Below are positions 12,213 to 24,325 of a stretch of DNA of 64,000 bases, in pieces (the first letter of the stretch is position 1; every line of letters starts with the position of its first letter). Origin of the DNA: Corella eumyota (taxonomy: Eukaryota; Chordata; Ascidiacea; Phlebobranchia; Corellidae); NCBI GenBank assembly GCA_963082875.1, contig OY720098.1, positions 14,632,001 to 14,696,000 on the forward strand. The letters are read 5' to 3'. The notes below the pieces were generated by a model. The model searched no databases. It saw nothing but the letters and a program-made list of their open reading frames with translations, and had not been told where the DNA came from. The position numbers were made by a program, and so were the translations under genes.

Positions 12213-12314
12213 TGATGATATTGTTCATAATAACCACCACCAATTCTTAATCTTGAAGACAATTTCATTTGTAAAGATGTATTTTATTTTTAACGTGTAC
12301 GAACATTAAAAGTA

Positions 12315-12320
12315 AATAAA
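12315..12320 (+). terminator. STOML2 poly(A) signal
   Basis: AATAAA about 100 bases after the STOML2 stop, followed by an A-run. Confidence 0.5.
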
Positions 12321-12556
12321 AAAAAAATATTTTCGGGCTTTCTTTTTTCTGGAGGCGTCTTTAAAAGGACAAAGCTTACTGAATTTTTGATGTGGTAATG
12401 TAACCTGTAGTTGTTAATTTACAGTGAACGGCTCAGCTTTTTCGTCTGTCCTGACATTTTTATATCAAAACATGCAGAATGCCACACCAAAAAAAACGAA
12501 CCAAAAATTATAACTCAAATCTTTATAAATCGTTTGTAATTTAAGTTTAAAAATCA

Positions 12557-13238
12557 CTTTTTCTAAAAAAATTTCGAACGCAAATTTACGTCACTCTAGT
12601 TGATTATGACGTAACAATGGTAGAAGAGCTGCTTAAACATATAGTTTTGCGATGTTTTCTTTTGCGCTTCGAAGTTTTATGATGAGTTTCATTTAATTAA
12701 AAGTTTATTTTAGTTTAATTTGTATTCTTGTTTGCCAAATCAAACCTAGGAATAATGTTAGAATTGCTTAAAAAACAATCAGACTGTTAAATCTTTACCT
12801 AGTAAGCGCAAACGCAATTTTGTTTGGTTATGTAGGCTAACAATATTTTTTTGGTTAAGGCAAACCAAAGTGTTTATTAAATTACAAGTATGACTTTTAA
12901 ATCGTTTTTTTTGTTATGTAAGTACACCTAACATTTTAATGAATTGTAGGTGGCAGTAACTAAAACTGCCTGACTTCCAGACCCTTGGCTGTTTAATTGG
13001 AAATGTAAAATCGCCTAATTTAATTAAAATAAGCATACAATTAGAAACTTATAGCTATTATCCCTATTTATAACAATTTATAATTAATAACGTAATAAGA
13101 CCCGTAAATATTTTTAAACCTCAACAATTTTACCTAATCTCGCTTTAAAGATAACTTTGAAACGAAGTGTAATTGATTGTGACGTCATAATCTACTAGAG
13201 TGACGTCAATTCGCGTTTTTATAGGAACAAAGTTTTAA
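12557..13238. mobile_element. Fold-back / MITE element, about 680 bp
   Basis: The end at 12557-12622 and the reverse complement of 13175-13238 share acgtcactctagt-gattatgacgt with flanking similarity over about 60 bases. The right end carries two copies of TGACGTCA (13180 and 13201). The interior shows no open frame. This fits a non-autonomous DNA transposon; the superfamily cannot be told from sequence alone. Confidence 0.65.
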
Positions 13239-13760
13239 ACTAAGATTGCAGACTAACTACACGGCCAAAATTAATAGAATTTAAAATATAAACTAACAAC
13301 AACATATACTTTAATTTGAAATTAAGTTGTATGACCCAGAGCAAAACTGTTTAAAGACACAAAAGCCGTTAACTTAATTTATATCTTAATTCACTAGCAA
13401 GAATGTATGAAAATATGCTAAGTGCCAATGTCGTATGCACACTTATTAAAACTAATTGCAATAGGATATTTAGAATAAATCATAACTTCAATTAATTTTC
13501 ATAAAACTCGATGTGTTAATATGGAGTTATAAGGACAAATTAACGTTTGCTTATAAATATAATATAACAACTTAGCCGTTTTCATTTAGCTTTTTGGGAC
13601 CTTGGTCGTGTTCTTTTAGTATTTTTATGGCGGATTGTATTTTAAACAATTTGTTTGCCTTATATCGACTGAGTTTAAAATTTGTTTAACTTAAAGGACA
13701 TTCTTGGCTATAACCTTTAAAAACAAATTAACTTCTGTGAACCTGTTCACATGCTTCACA

Positions 13761-13815
13761 AAAGTCGTTGGTTTGTTCGCCACTACTCTTATGTCGTAGC
13801 GCCCTTGGATAAAGT
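13761..13815 (+). mobile_element. SINE-A fragment
   Basis: Only the B-box region and the start of the tagcgcc stem remain (gtcgttggtttg ... cttatgtcgtagcgccctt). No head or tail is seen. Confidence 0.6.
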
Positions 13816-14167
13816 TTTAAAAGTGGCTAAAATCCATTAGGTTAAGGTCATGTCAATATTTAAAACTCTAAACTGGGGCGAAATAACAAATAAGGGATGT
13901 CTACACTTTTGAATTAATTTAATATATAATAACAACAATTTTATAAAACAAAATAATGATAGAATAAAATTCTTTAAAAACCACAAACTAATACAATAGG
14001 ACTAATGAAGGGCAAAACATGATGAGGACAAATACTTCACACCTAGAATTAAAATCATAAGACCAAAGTAAAAATAATTATAAAATATATGTAATCATCA
14101 TATTCTTTTATCTCATTTTATAATTAAATTAACGTCTTGACTGCAATTTTAATTTTCTTTTTTCAAA

Positions 14168-17100
14168 TCAGGTTTTTGTGGGTGACTCCTTTTTTAAACC
14201 GGCTTGTAATCTTCCCATTGCTCTAACAGCGTTAATTGATCTCTGGAAAAAAATATTTTTAAAATAAAAATTCATACAATGATTACGTTAAAAATATTTC
14301 TTTTATATAATTTAAAAAGTTTAAATTTTATTATAGTAGGGTATGCTGCTGTGACATATTTGAGATATACGTAGGTTAAACGTGGGTTTTAGGGCAAAGA
14401 AGCTTATTCTATTTGGGGTTTTAAACCAAAAACGTTTCCATGACCGGCATACCACACCACTAGACTTACGAAGTTAAAAAAAATTTAAAATGTATATTTT
14501 ATTTACAATCCATTTCCGTCTAGCGACAAATTTCTTTAGGTTGACTACAGCTACGCTTAAACTTTTCTTTGGTGTTGAGCAGTCAGGCAAGTCTTTTAAC
14601 CACGCTAATTTCAAGCAGTCCTCACATCTAGGTCTTTTTCTAAAAAATGTGGTTTTGTTATTTAAATTTTTATTGTTTTGAAGTAGTCTTCAATATCTTT
14701 AAATAATTTAAATGATATTACGTTACCAACTTACATAAAAATCAACATTTTAAAAGAAACATTATTTTTTATTGATCAATTATTGTTATAAATGTAATTT
14801 AATACCTAAGTGGCATAACAGAATTAACACAATCTTTTTTTTGTATATATCTTTATCCTCGATGTGAGAAAGTCGAATGCGCGACTTAAACATAGAGTAA
14901 CATCAGTTACTCCAACCCAGTCTCGAGTTGCCTTTAGCAGTTTGGGATATTACAGATTATAATTGACCGATAATTATACTACTGATTAAGTGCCGGCTCA
15001 GCAGGAGTTCATACCGTTTATAGCGCCTTACTCAAGGGCGCTACAGCATGAAATCAGTGGGGATTGGACCCACGACCTCATGTGTGGTGTAGCAAGTGTT
15101 CTTACCACTACATCACGCTGCTGTTCCACTACACCACGCTGTCGGTCAAATAAAATACATATCCTTAAATTATTCGCAATAATTTTACCTTTCTTGTCGT
15201 GCCAATAATTTTATAACGAAGTCTTTTGCTTCATCGCTAACTTCATCAAAACAATCGTCGTCAAAATCGACGTCACAAGCTGTAACGTTGGACAAAGTTT
15301 CTTGCTCTGTGTCGCCAGAGAAAGGAGAGAGTCCGGACAACCTTTCAAAAAGAAAAAAAGGGAATTTTAAACACACTGTAAAAATTACAAACTACAGAAT
15401 TTTTACATTTATTTTTCGATGTGGAAAGGTTGACTTCGCGACCTAAGCACAGAGTAACATCAGTTGCCTCGACCCAGCCCGAATTTCTTTTGGCAGGATT
15501 ATTATTAATTATATTTTTTTTCATATCCCCTTAAGGGGATAGGTTTTTGATATTTTTATCGGGTATGGGTGTGCAGTAGGGACGTGTTTAAGCTATCTGT
15601 AAACGCTGTGCTCAAGGTCGAATATTGTGGCATTGGTGCGGCTCAAACCCGAAACCGTTCGGCTCGTAGTCCGACGCCATGACCGGTTCGCCACACTACC
15701 AGTTTTTCATTAATTATGTTTGCCTGGTAATTATAAGGTACTGGTTATAAGTATTGGTTTAGCGGAAGTTAATACCGTTTATAGCGCCTCACTCAAGGGT
15801 GCTACAACATGAAAGCAGCAAAAGTAGTATAGACAAGTGTTTTGACCACTACACCAGAATGCCAGTCATATGAAAATGAAAATTTAATGTTTAATACTAA
15901 ATATTAAAAAACATAATTTGCACATTAATTGCAATTTTTTGAAAAATATATTTTATTTACAAAGTATAAGTTATTATTCCAATGCTCCAAACATCAGTTC
16001 CCTTTCCAAGTGGGTCAAAATTGACGACTTCAGGTGCAACAAACTCAGGAGTACCAAACATGATTTTAAGAGGGGTGTTTGGGGTGTAGCGTCGTGCAAA
16101 CCCAAAGTCGATTATTTTAATTAAGTCAAGTCTGTCCGGCCTTAGACAGAGAATATTTTCAGGCTAAATAAATAAAAACCCAACTTAAAGAAAGTTATAC
16201 TTTGTTTATTTTTAAATATATATGAATTTCATAAACACAAGTAATTGTAAACATTAGGTTAATTACTTACTTTTTAAAAAGGCATTAAATTAGGCCTTTA
16301 ACTTAATTGAATTATGTTATTGTGTTCTATCCAATGATATGTTTACTTTCATAATTGGTTCTATCTGTAAATAGTTACGCATACCTTTAAATCCAAGTGG
16401 AGTACGTTAACAGAGTGCATATACTGAATCGCTTCACACAGCTGTCGTATATATGTGACAGCTAGGCTCTCAGTTAAGTCGAACGCCTCGTCGCAAATTC
16501 GTTCGAATAGCTCGCCTCCAGTAACTCTGTAACATTTAATAAACTTATTTTACTAAGTTTTCGTCACATTACAAAATTTAATTTTTCCCAAAGGTATTCT
16601 CTTTATTTTACATATGGCCTAAAAATCATTAACATGGTTATTGTTATAGCTTCTTAACAGTAGTTTTCGCAATCTACCTTTAGAGTAGCGAAGAGCTACT
16701 AGCTTTAAGCGATTTTTATTTTGGAATGACGTCATAATTTGTTAGGTTTATTTGGCAAATGCCTAGGCTGATAACGGTCTTATTTTATTTTAATCAGATA
16801 ACAAACTTTAAATTATTTAATTTTTATAAAGTAATTTAATAAATATTTTGTATTTATTGTATTGAATAAGTTAAACAGGTAATATTAGTTTAATATATCT
16901 AATTCTGTATATTGAATCGGTATATGCTTTATTGTTCTTTTTTGCATGCACTAAGGTATTTTAATAATTCAACTGTCAAAAACTTAAAAAAAACGTCATA
17001 ACTATTAATAAATAAATGAAGTAACAAATATAAATGTCATAAATTTTAAATTTTTTTCTTTGTAATTTTTGTATCAGCTCATTTACCAAAATCCATTTGA

Positions 17101-19692
17101 CCGAAATGACATTTCGCCGAAAACCAAAATTCCAAAAACAACATTCCATTAAATTTAAAGTTATCCTCTTTTTCAGAATATTAAAAAACATTTTCCAGAA
17201 ATCAGTAAAGCTAGGGAAGATTAATATAAATGTGGGCAAAACCCAAATGTGTAAAAATCGGCGCTTTTGGATATATGGCTTTCGGTCAAATTCATATGAT
17301 TTTCGATGGCATAGCAGCAAGACTACAAAAGACTACAAAATTAATATCAAAAAAAGATAACAATATATAAACAAAATTAAAACTTACAATTCGAGGACTA
17401 AAGTAACGTCGTTTTTTCCAAAAAATGCATCATATAAATGTAATAATTTAGGATGGGACAGTTCGTTCATGATTTGAATTTCAAGTTCAAATTCTTTTCG
17501 TTGACTTGGTCTCCTGCAAGCACATTGTTTGGCTGCAAATTGTTTTCCGGTTTCTTTTTCCTCGACCAAGTAAACTTTGCCAAATCTTCCGCTAGAAGAA
17601 AAAATAAATTATTTGTATATCAAAAAGACTAACTACATTTAGGTATTAATTTGTTTAGATAGTTAATAAGTATTATTTTAAGTTAAAATGTTGTCTATTC
17701 TTTAAAAATGAGGCATAATGTTCTGTGCAGGTAACATGAGAACATTTCATAAAGTAAGTTGAATTAGAATTTTACGATCGAGGCTTTAAACTTTTGGAAA
17801 ATGACACACAAAGTCGTTGGGTCAACGTTGTATGTTTTTACAGTCATTTTAATTGTATGATTTCATTTAAACGAAATTGTCAAGCGAATTTTAATAAAAC
17901 AAAATTTATTTAAATGTGTTTTTTTAAAGTAAGGGTTATCATTCAAATCATCCAAATTAATTATTGTTAAAATTTATGCTGCAATATTAATTTTAATATA
18001 ATTTTACCATAACATTTTATAGCATTATAATTCATAAAAAGCATATTTTTTACAACCATTTTTATTGCCTAGTTATCAAAGAACTTGTAGCCTGTAATTG
18101 GGTATCACAGGTAAAATCTGTTCAATGTTTTTTTAATGAGACATACAAGATTCCAAATTTTTAAATCAATATTTACATATCCACCAACGTACACTAACTA
18201 TTAACTTGTTTAAAAAATACGGCCCACCTAAATATAGTGAGCGCGACAACACATCTCGTAAAAAATGTAGTAGGCTTTGTATGGTGACAATCCTTAGCTT
18301 TGTTTAAAATACCTAATGCAATTCATAAAAATCATAAATTGACAAAATTTGCAACATAATTTTGGTTCGGCTACAAAACTTTAAAAGCCAGTATTTTTAT
18401 TCCGTTTTTTTAAATAAAATTAAACCGTGTTAGAATAACAACTAGATTTCGTTAAGTTGAAATTTATTAAAAACCTAGCATTTAGTATTTTTATATAAAA
18501 TATAAATAATTTTAACCTTCCTAGATGATCTTTTATTATAAATAAATCTTCCAACATATTTCCAGGATCCACTTTAGGTTCAACTTTTCTATGTGGAAAT
18601 GACAAAGCTATATCTAAACAAAAACATGAGCATCAACATTTTTAGACAAAGATTAAAACAGTATTTGTTTCGTTTAATGTTTTTGTCTGTTTGTTTTTCG
18701 ATTTTTTGTCTTATATTTTCTGTTAACTTCGCCTACTTACTATTTATTCGCAACAATATTTGGTAAACTGTTATTTATCGATAGCAAGCGTTGTGGCTTT
18801 GCAAATTTATCGCCCTTTTGCGCGATTCATTATCAGAAAAAGGCAACCTTTATCGAAAATTTTGTGAATTTTTACTTGGAAATGCATAAAATTTTCCAGA
18901 TACCTTATCGATAATACTAATTAAACGTAATTTCCAACATTGAAATCGATATTACTTGTTCTCTCTCTACTAAACTACCACTAACACAACTAACAACATT
19001 ACCACTATGACCACTATAGCTACTATTTATTTAATAAAGTTGAGCCCTTGTTTGCCAAACTTTATCCATGATCTATTACCCTGCCTCACTCTTAGTATTG
19101 GGAGAACAGTAGTGTTAGTGGTAATATGCCTTTCAGTTGTACGGACTTTGTACAAACCTAACCTCAACTATGGTGCAGTATATTTGAAAATGCTTGTACT
19201 CCATGTTAAAGCCATTCCTTATTAAAAACTTTTTTGGCTAAGTGCAGTAGAACGTATTTAAAGTGGCTCTTGTCGACATAAACATAAAACAAAGTGAAAT
19301 TTTATATTAAAATCAGAAATACTTTTCTTAAATTTTGAAGCATGTCAACTTAACCTGTGCTAACTTAAATGGTGTGATAACGACGTCAATTAGAAAAGAG
19401 AAATCTTATTGCGTAATTTAAAACTTATTTCATTTTCTACGAAAAAAAATATTTCTATAGCCTTTCACACTGGAAAAAAAAAATTTTGTACTACCTACCT
19501 GCTTAAAATATGCTATCTAAAATGTAAATACTTGCGGCATACTGCAAGCAATAAATCTTCTGCGAAAGTTAATATGCCATCACAGCACAACTTGTTAATG
19601 TACTCCCATTAATTAGCCATTAGGTTATTGCTTAAGTATACGTTTAATTAAGAATTACATTAAACTTTATAGCACTTACCGTTCGTGGCCAT
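14168..19692 (-). CDS. MYLK: Compact myosin light chain kinase, 339 residues
   Basis: Eight exons in reading order: 19692-19680 (13 coding bases, aaagATGG start), 18613-18517, 17591-17388, 16526-16385, 16163-15961, 15341-15189, 14639-14507, 14242-14168; 1020 bases, all phases consistent. It is a Ser/Thr kinase that phosphorylates myosin regulatory light chain when Ca2+/calmodulin binds. Motifs: glycine loop GSGRFGKV (36-43), lysine K58, helix-C glutamate E74, HLDLKPEN (D150, N155), DFG 171-173, APE 195-197. SGLSPFSGD and ETLSNV are MLCK-like. The C-terminus ARRKWIRSINAVRAMGRL (310-327) matches the smooth-muscle MLCK calmodulin-binding helix (ARRKWQKTG-AVRAIGRL). There is no Ig, FN3 or telokin domain. 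The phase-1 junction after exon 1 would also accept an upstream exon from a longer isoform; I found none. Confidence 0.95.
14507..14639 (-). other. MYLK: MLCK autoinhibitory / calmodulin-binding exon
   Basis: This exon closes the kinase domain (RPRCEDCLKLAWL, subdomain XI) and continues into a linker rich in Lys/Ser (STPKKSLSVAVVNLKKF). It ends at the core of the calmodulin helix (ARRKWI). The helix is split by the last intron and finishes in the 14242-14168 exon. The basic face and the Trp anchor at 314 are kept. Confidence 0.88.
14852..15147 (-). mobile_element. SINE-A copy with partly duplicated head
   Basis: Full body and tail. At the head end the block ccactaca-cacgctg occurs twice in a row (15107-15121 and about 15127-15141), a short internal duplication. 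In an MLCK intron, same strand as the gene, about 40 bases after the exon that ends at 15189. Confidence 0.9.
15413..15868 (-). mobile_element. SINE-A split by a SINE-B insertion
   Basis: The tail half is 15413-15512 and the head half 15718-15868. A SINE-B lies between them with a 9-bp duplicated target attaattat on both sides (15504-15512 and 15709-15717). SINE-A was therefore there first. Within an MLCK intron. Confidence 0.9.
15513..15708 (-). mobile_element. SINE-B copy, complete, nested in SINE-A
   Basis: About 196 bp. Head at right (ctggtagtgtggcgaaccgg in reverse complement), B box gggtttgagcc. Tail palindrome atccccttaaggggat at 15525-15541. This copy defines both ends of the SINE-B family because of its clean target duplication. 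Confidence 0.92.
17076..17312. mobile_element. CGAAAA-type MITE copy in MLCK intron
   Basis: Left end ccatttgaccgaaatg and right end ctttcggtcaaattcatatg are inverted relative to each other. The element is about 235 bp and yields overlapping open frames on both strands (17097-17360 and 16976-17320) that are by-products of the repeat. Confidence 0.7.
17592..18516 (-). other. MLCK intron 2, no feature seen
   Basis: AT-rich intron of about 925 bases with no SINE or MITE recognised. Confidence 0.6.
18614..19679 (-). other. MLCK intron 1, no repeat seen
   Basis: About 1.07 kb. First introns often hold enhancers, but I see only a short cac/cta-rich run near 18970-19015 and no recognisable repeat. 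Open frames at 19007-19225 and 19409-19612 on the plus strand have no family features. Confidence 0.5.
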
Positions 19693-22600
19693 CTTTATAG
19701 TTTTATTAAAAATTAAGTTTGCTGGTCGAAAAGTTGTTATAAGTAGTATAGCCTGTTGCAGTATCTGATATTTTCGAATATCTGATGTTTTCCTAATTTG
19801 ATATTTATATAAAACGTCCTGTAATTATATAAGTACAGGTCAAAAGTATTACAGGTTTAACTATTTTTACACGCGATAAATAACCCACGTGAATTTAATT
19901 GCGGAACTTTAATTACAGGTTAAACCGAAAAAAACACTAAAATTCTACTATAATATTTGGTTTATAACGTCAGTTGTATGTGAAAAAATAACTGCTCACG
20001 GTTAACATAACCCAACTGCTTATAAATGTTTTAATACAGAAAATAGCTTAATAAAATATAAAGTTTCCAGTTTATATATATGTGATATCACTTCCGCTAA
20101 CGAAATATTATTTTTCTAAATATCAAAAATTGAAAATATCGTTGTAAGAGCTATGCTACTTTAAAATTTTTAAAGTAAAGTTTTCGAATTTATAAAATAC
20201 ATTTAGAACGAATTACTTTAGGTTAAAGGTTTTGTTTTTTATTGGTAATTTATAAAAACCTTGTAAATATCCATAAACTAACTGCCTTAAGTCAAAATTA
20301 TTTGTTAAAACTGTTCAAATGTCTGCCAAATTTAAACTTTTAAATATATTTTATTGCTATTCAAAAATTGTTTATTTACATGCCTTAGTTGCTTTTTTGA
20401 GCATACTAGCCTATCTTAAACAACGGGGATATGAAATAACATAAAAAAGTTCAGTGAACCTTATACTACGTTCGTAGAAACGTTCAGTGAACCTTAATAT
20501 TTATCTGTGTTTACATTTTTCTTTAGTTATTTAAAATTACTGCCGACTTTTTAAAATTGTTTTAAAATGACAGACTTTTGGTTTCCGCGATTTTTATACG
20601 CGCCTTTCAAAATATTACAAACATTTATAAGAAACAATAACATAACATGAACTTAATGAATAATATTTTGATTGCTAATTCCGTAGCAGTTGGCGCGCGA
20701 TATCTAATAAGGAATGACGTCATTGCCAGGGAAAGTAAATGATTCCGTCGGCGTACGAGAGTTGTTGCATGTTTTAGTAAGACTAACGATCACGGTATCA
20801 TTCCAATTCCCAGTGGGGTATTTAATATAAACCTTCAATTAACATACAGTATAGAAAAAACTAAAGTTTTGTTAAACGTTATAGCATATTTTTATTTTTT
20901 AATAATTAATAGATAATTGTGTTGTTAAAAATTGTTATTTAAAATTAAATAAAAGTAAATAGTGGCTACCTGGACCTTGAATTGTGCCAAATACAGTGCT
21001 GTGATAAATCCTTAATAATGTTAAGTTAACATAATAAAGCGTGAAGCCTAAGGTTTCTAGTGCTTTAAATCTGAATTATGTGCCTTAGTAACACTGTAAT
21101 TTTAGTATTGCGTTCTTTATATTATAAAATGTGACCCGAACAAATTGTGAATTTTATGCTTCTGCTCTGGTAGAGCAGTTTTGACTTGCGAAGCCAATAC
21201 GTACAGATATGTTTTTGTAGTGTATTGTTTAATCGTTTTTTGAATGAACCGTAAGTAATATAATATAAATTACTAAGTAAGCTTGTGCAGTTTACACGTA
21301 GCAGTAAACTTACATGAGTTTTGTTATCGTTAAATATTTTATTTTTGGTTTTCCACGTTAAGTTTATAGAAGAGATTAATTTAAATTAATTTTTTAACAT
21401 ACTTTTATCAATAAATGATAAGTTGAAAATATTTTTAATGTTTATTGCGCAGTTAATATAGTTAAGAGACCTGAAATACATTATGATATTATACAACATA
21501 CTAAAATTTTCGATTTTGGGAAACAAAGTTATCTAAGGAACAAAGTTATCTTTTTTCAAAATTGGGACTATTAAGAATAAAAATATTAACTACATTCATT
21601 CTACAAACAATTTATGTTTTAAAGTCGTTTGATTCTTTTTAATTTAAATCTCATAAGATAAATAGAGATATGCACAAGCTACACTTTAACCTAATCGGGA
21701 GAGAGGCGCGAGGGCTGATTTAATTTACACCGGAATTTTGCGATTTTCGGTCCCGGCGATTTTCGGCCAAGCGCAATTAATTCTATAAACTGTCCCGTGT
21801 TTTTTTTTATCTGGACCGCGTGGTAAAAGGTCGGTTAAATTCATGCTTAGTTTATGTCAAGTTAAGTCTTCAACTTTCAATGGTTTTTGCAACAATTCTA
21901 CAACAAAATCAGGAAAGTGTGGTTATTATGACGCCATACTTAAGTACAAACTATCTAGAAAGGGGAAGTTAAAAATTAATAGACAATTTATATTTTATGA
22001 CGTCAAGAAAGCAAAATCACATCTAGAAGTTGAAATCAAAATTAATTTTCACTTCATAGGACTTATAGGTCGATCTTACGCCTAATAAGGTAAAACTAAT
22101 TTTATAATTTTTAATAAAATTAATTTATTCCGAGAATTTTTATAATTTTTGCTATGTTATCAAATGTTTAAACTTTTTGTTAATTTAAGAGTTTATATTT
22201 TCTATAATTTGGAACATTTAAAACTAAGATAAATTAAAAATGCTAAAATTGGCTAATGCCATTAATTACTTTAAATGTCATAAGAGGAATAAATTTTTTT
22301 TTAAATAATTTAATTTCTGTTTTTTTAATTTTTTTTATTGAAAGAAACACCAAGATTTCTAAAATAGAAAACGTCAGAAAAGAAAAAAAGAGTTACTTAT
22401 TTAAAGTTATTAAATTTAAGGATACAATTGTTCGGATTCGAACTTTAAAGGTAATACACTGCGCAACCATCAAAAAGCGATATAAACTCAGTATTGCCTT
22501 AAACTGTAAACAAAGTCACGTGGTTTGATTGTTTGGGTTTCTAACAATGCGTTCATTTGTAACATAGTGTTTAAAGGAATAGGACGTGTTTGAAGTTAAA

Positions 22601-23366
22601 AAAATGGATTAAAATTATCAAATAAGTTTTAAATTACTTTTAGTTATGTTGGTATATAAAGGAATATAAAGAATGAATTTAAAAAAAGATATATTTGTAG
22701 TTTACAAACGAGTTTTATACTTAAAAATAGCAACTTTAGTACATTATAAATCTTATAAACAACTTCATTTTTGTTGTGCAGATTTAATAAAAGCAAAGTC
22801 TAAGACTTAAAGAATGTATGTCTTTAGAAGCCAAGATGTCCTTTATAATAAACTGGAAATATTTCACATATAAAAGGCATATTTATAAAGGTAACATTTT
22901 TATATTTGTTTTTATACCTTTAAAAACTTTATCATTTACGTTGGTGCATTTAAATATGAGAACGAATATGTTTTAAATGAATAAAGGAAGTCTGGGTCTC
23001 ATAGTTTAAAAGAGTAGGCAATTTGTCGCTTAATACAGCATAACAAAAGATATATCGTATTTTATAAATTTATTTCACGAAAGTATTTTTTACTGTTTAT
23101 TAATTTGATTCAAATAATTTACGAAACGACCTGAAAAAAAATTTATAAAAGATTATCTGTCCGCGTTTGCAATATTTTGCAAATAAACATTACCTTTTTA
23201 AAGCTCCGATCAACATTATAAGGTGAAGACGTTAATTGCAGAATTGTTAAATAATATAAAAATGTTTTATTGGCCTATCCACAAGAACTGCAGTGAATCT
23301 ATTAACATAATTTAAAAATATTAAAAAAAATTAAATATATACAAAACAATTATAACACTGCACTTA

Positions 23367-24325
23367 CCCACGTAACTATGTGACGTCATCAACTAATCTT
23401 TTGTGAATAAAAAATTAGATCAAAAAATAAAAATTTTAAATCAAAAATTGATTTTACCAAAAGAACTGCAGAAGGCTAAATGACATATTTTCAAAATATT
23501 TTTAAAAATATATCACATTTAAAAAAAGGTATGACACTTTTACAAGAATCTTGTTATTATTCAAAACACGTTTTCATATATTTTATTATAAGCGATTTGC
23601 CCTTAATAACTTTAAGTAAAACAAGAGTTACAATTTTTTTGGTTTCGCACATTGATCTACTTGCATCACCTTACCAGGGCCTACCTTCATGACTTTGTGA
23701 CGTCATTAACAAAATTATTTAGAATAAAAAAATAAGTCAAAAAAATAAAAATTTTAAATTAAGAATTTATTTTACTATGAAAACCACAGTAGGCTTAAGA
23801 ACATATTTTGAATATATTTTAAAATATACACGTTTTAAAAAGTTATGACACTTTTACAAGAATTTTGTTATTTTTCAAAACACGGAATTATATGTTTTAT
23901 TAAAACAGCACTGCTCTAACTAACTTTAAAGATAAGAAAATCAACAACAAAAAACAAACAGTAAAACAAAAGTAACAATGTTTTTTGTTTAGCATACTTA
24001 CGTTGCCTTTTTAACGTCTACTTACGTGACTATGTGACGTCATCAAGCAGAATATTTTAAATAGAAAATTAGGTAAAAAAATAAAAATTTTAAATTAAAA
24101 ATTGACTTTATCATAAGAACCACAGTAGGCTAAAAATCATATTTTCAAATATTTTGAAATATACTTCACGTTTAAGAAGTTATTACACTTTTAGTAGAAA
24201 GTGTTGCATTTTTCAAAATACGAAAATATATGTTTTATAATAACCGCACTGCTCTAACTAACTTTGAAGATGAAAAAATTCACCAAAAAGTCCAGCAACA
24301 CAAAAGTTACAATGTTTTCGGTGGT
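23367..24325. repeat. Tandem array, three units of about 320-340 bp, each with TGACGTCA
   Basis: Units begin near 23367, 23684 and 24021. TGACGTCA sits at 23381, 23698 and 24035, giving periods of 317 and 337. Shared blocks include aataaaaattttaaat, agaac(t)-caca/gcag-aggct, and tgacacttttacaagaat. Units 2 and 3 also share ctgctctaactaactttaaaga. Unit identity is moderate, so the array is not recent. It lies about 3.7-4.6 kb upstream of the MLCK start. Confidence 0.8.

Larger units (their letters stand above)
12213..14167. other. Convergent spacer between STOML2 and MLCK
   Basis: No exon found on either strand. It contains a fold-back element (12557-13238) and a small SINE-A fragment (13761-13815). 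The rest is AT-rich unique-looking sequence, part of which must be the two 3' UTRs. Confidence 0.6.

Noticed and set aside
16976-17360. Overlapping open frames on both strands
   Set aside because: They are both readings of a CGAAAA-type inverted-repeat element in an MLCK intron.
14168-18613. Reading the kinase exons as the C-terminal kinase of TRIO itself
   Set aside because: TRIO reaches a stop and poly(A) signal at 26117-26021, no Ig or FN3 exons lie between, the kinase has its own ATG in a phase-matched exon, and its C-terminus is the MLCK calmodulin helix.
21156-21200. tRNA-like patch (ctgctctggtagagcag)
   Set aside because: It resembles a D-arm, but no acceptor stem, anticodon arm or B box follows in the right place.
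21843-22085. 80-codon plus-strand open frame in the TRIO-MLCK spacer
   Set aside because: No recognisable domain, no splice context and Lys/Ile/Asn-rich composition; cannot be told from chance.
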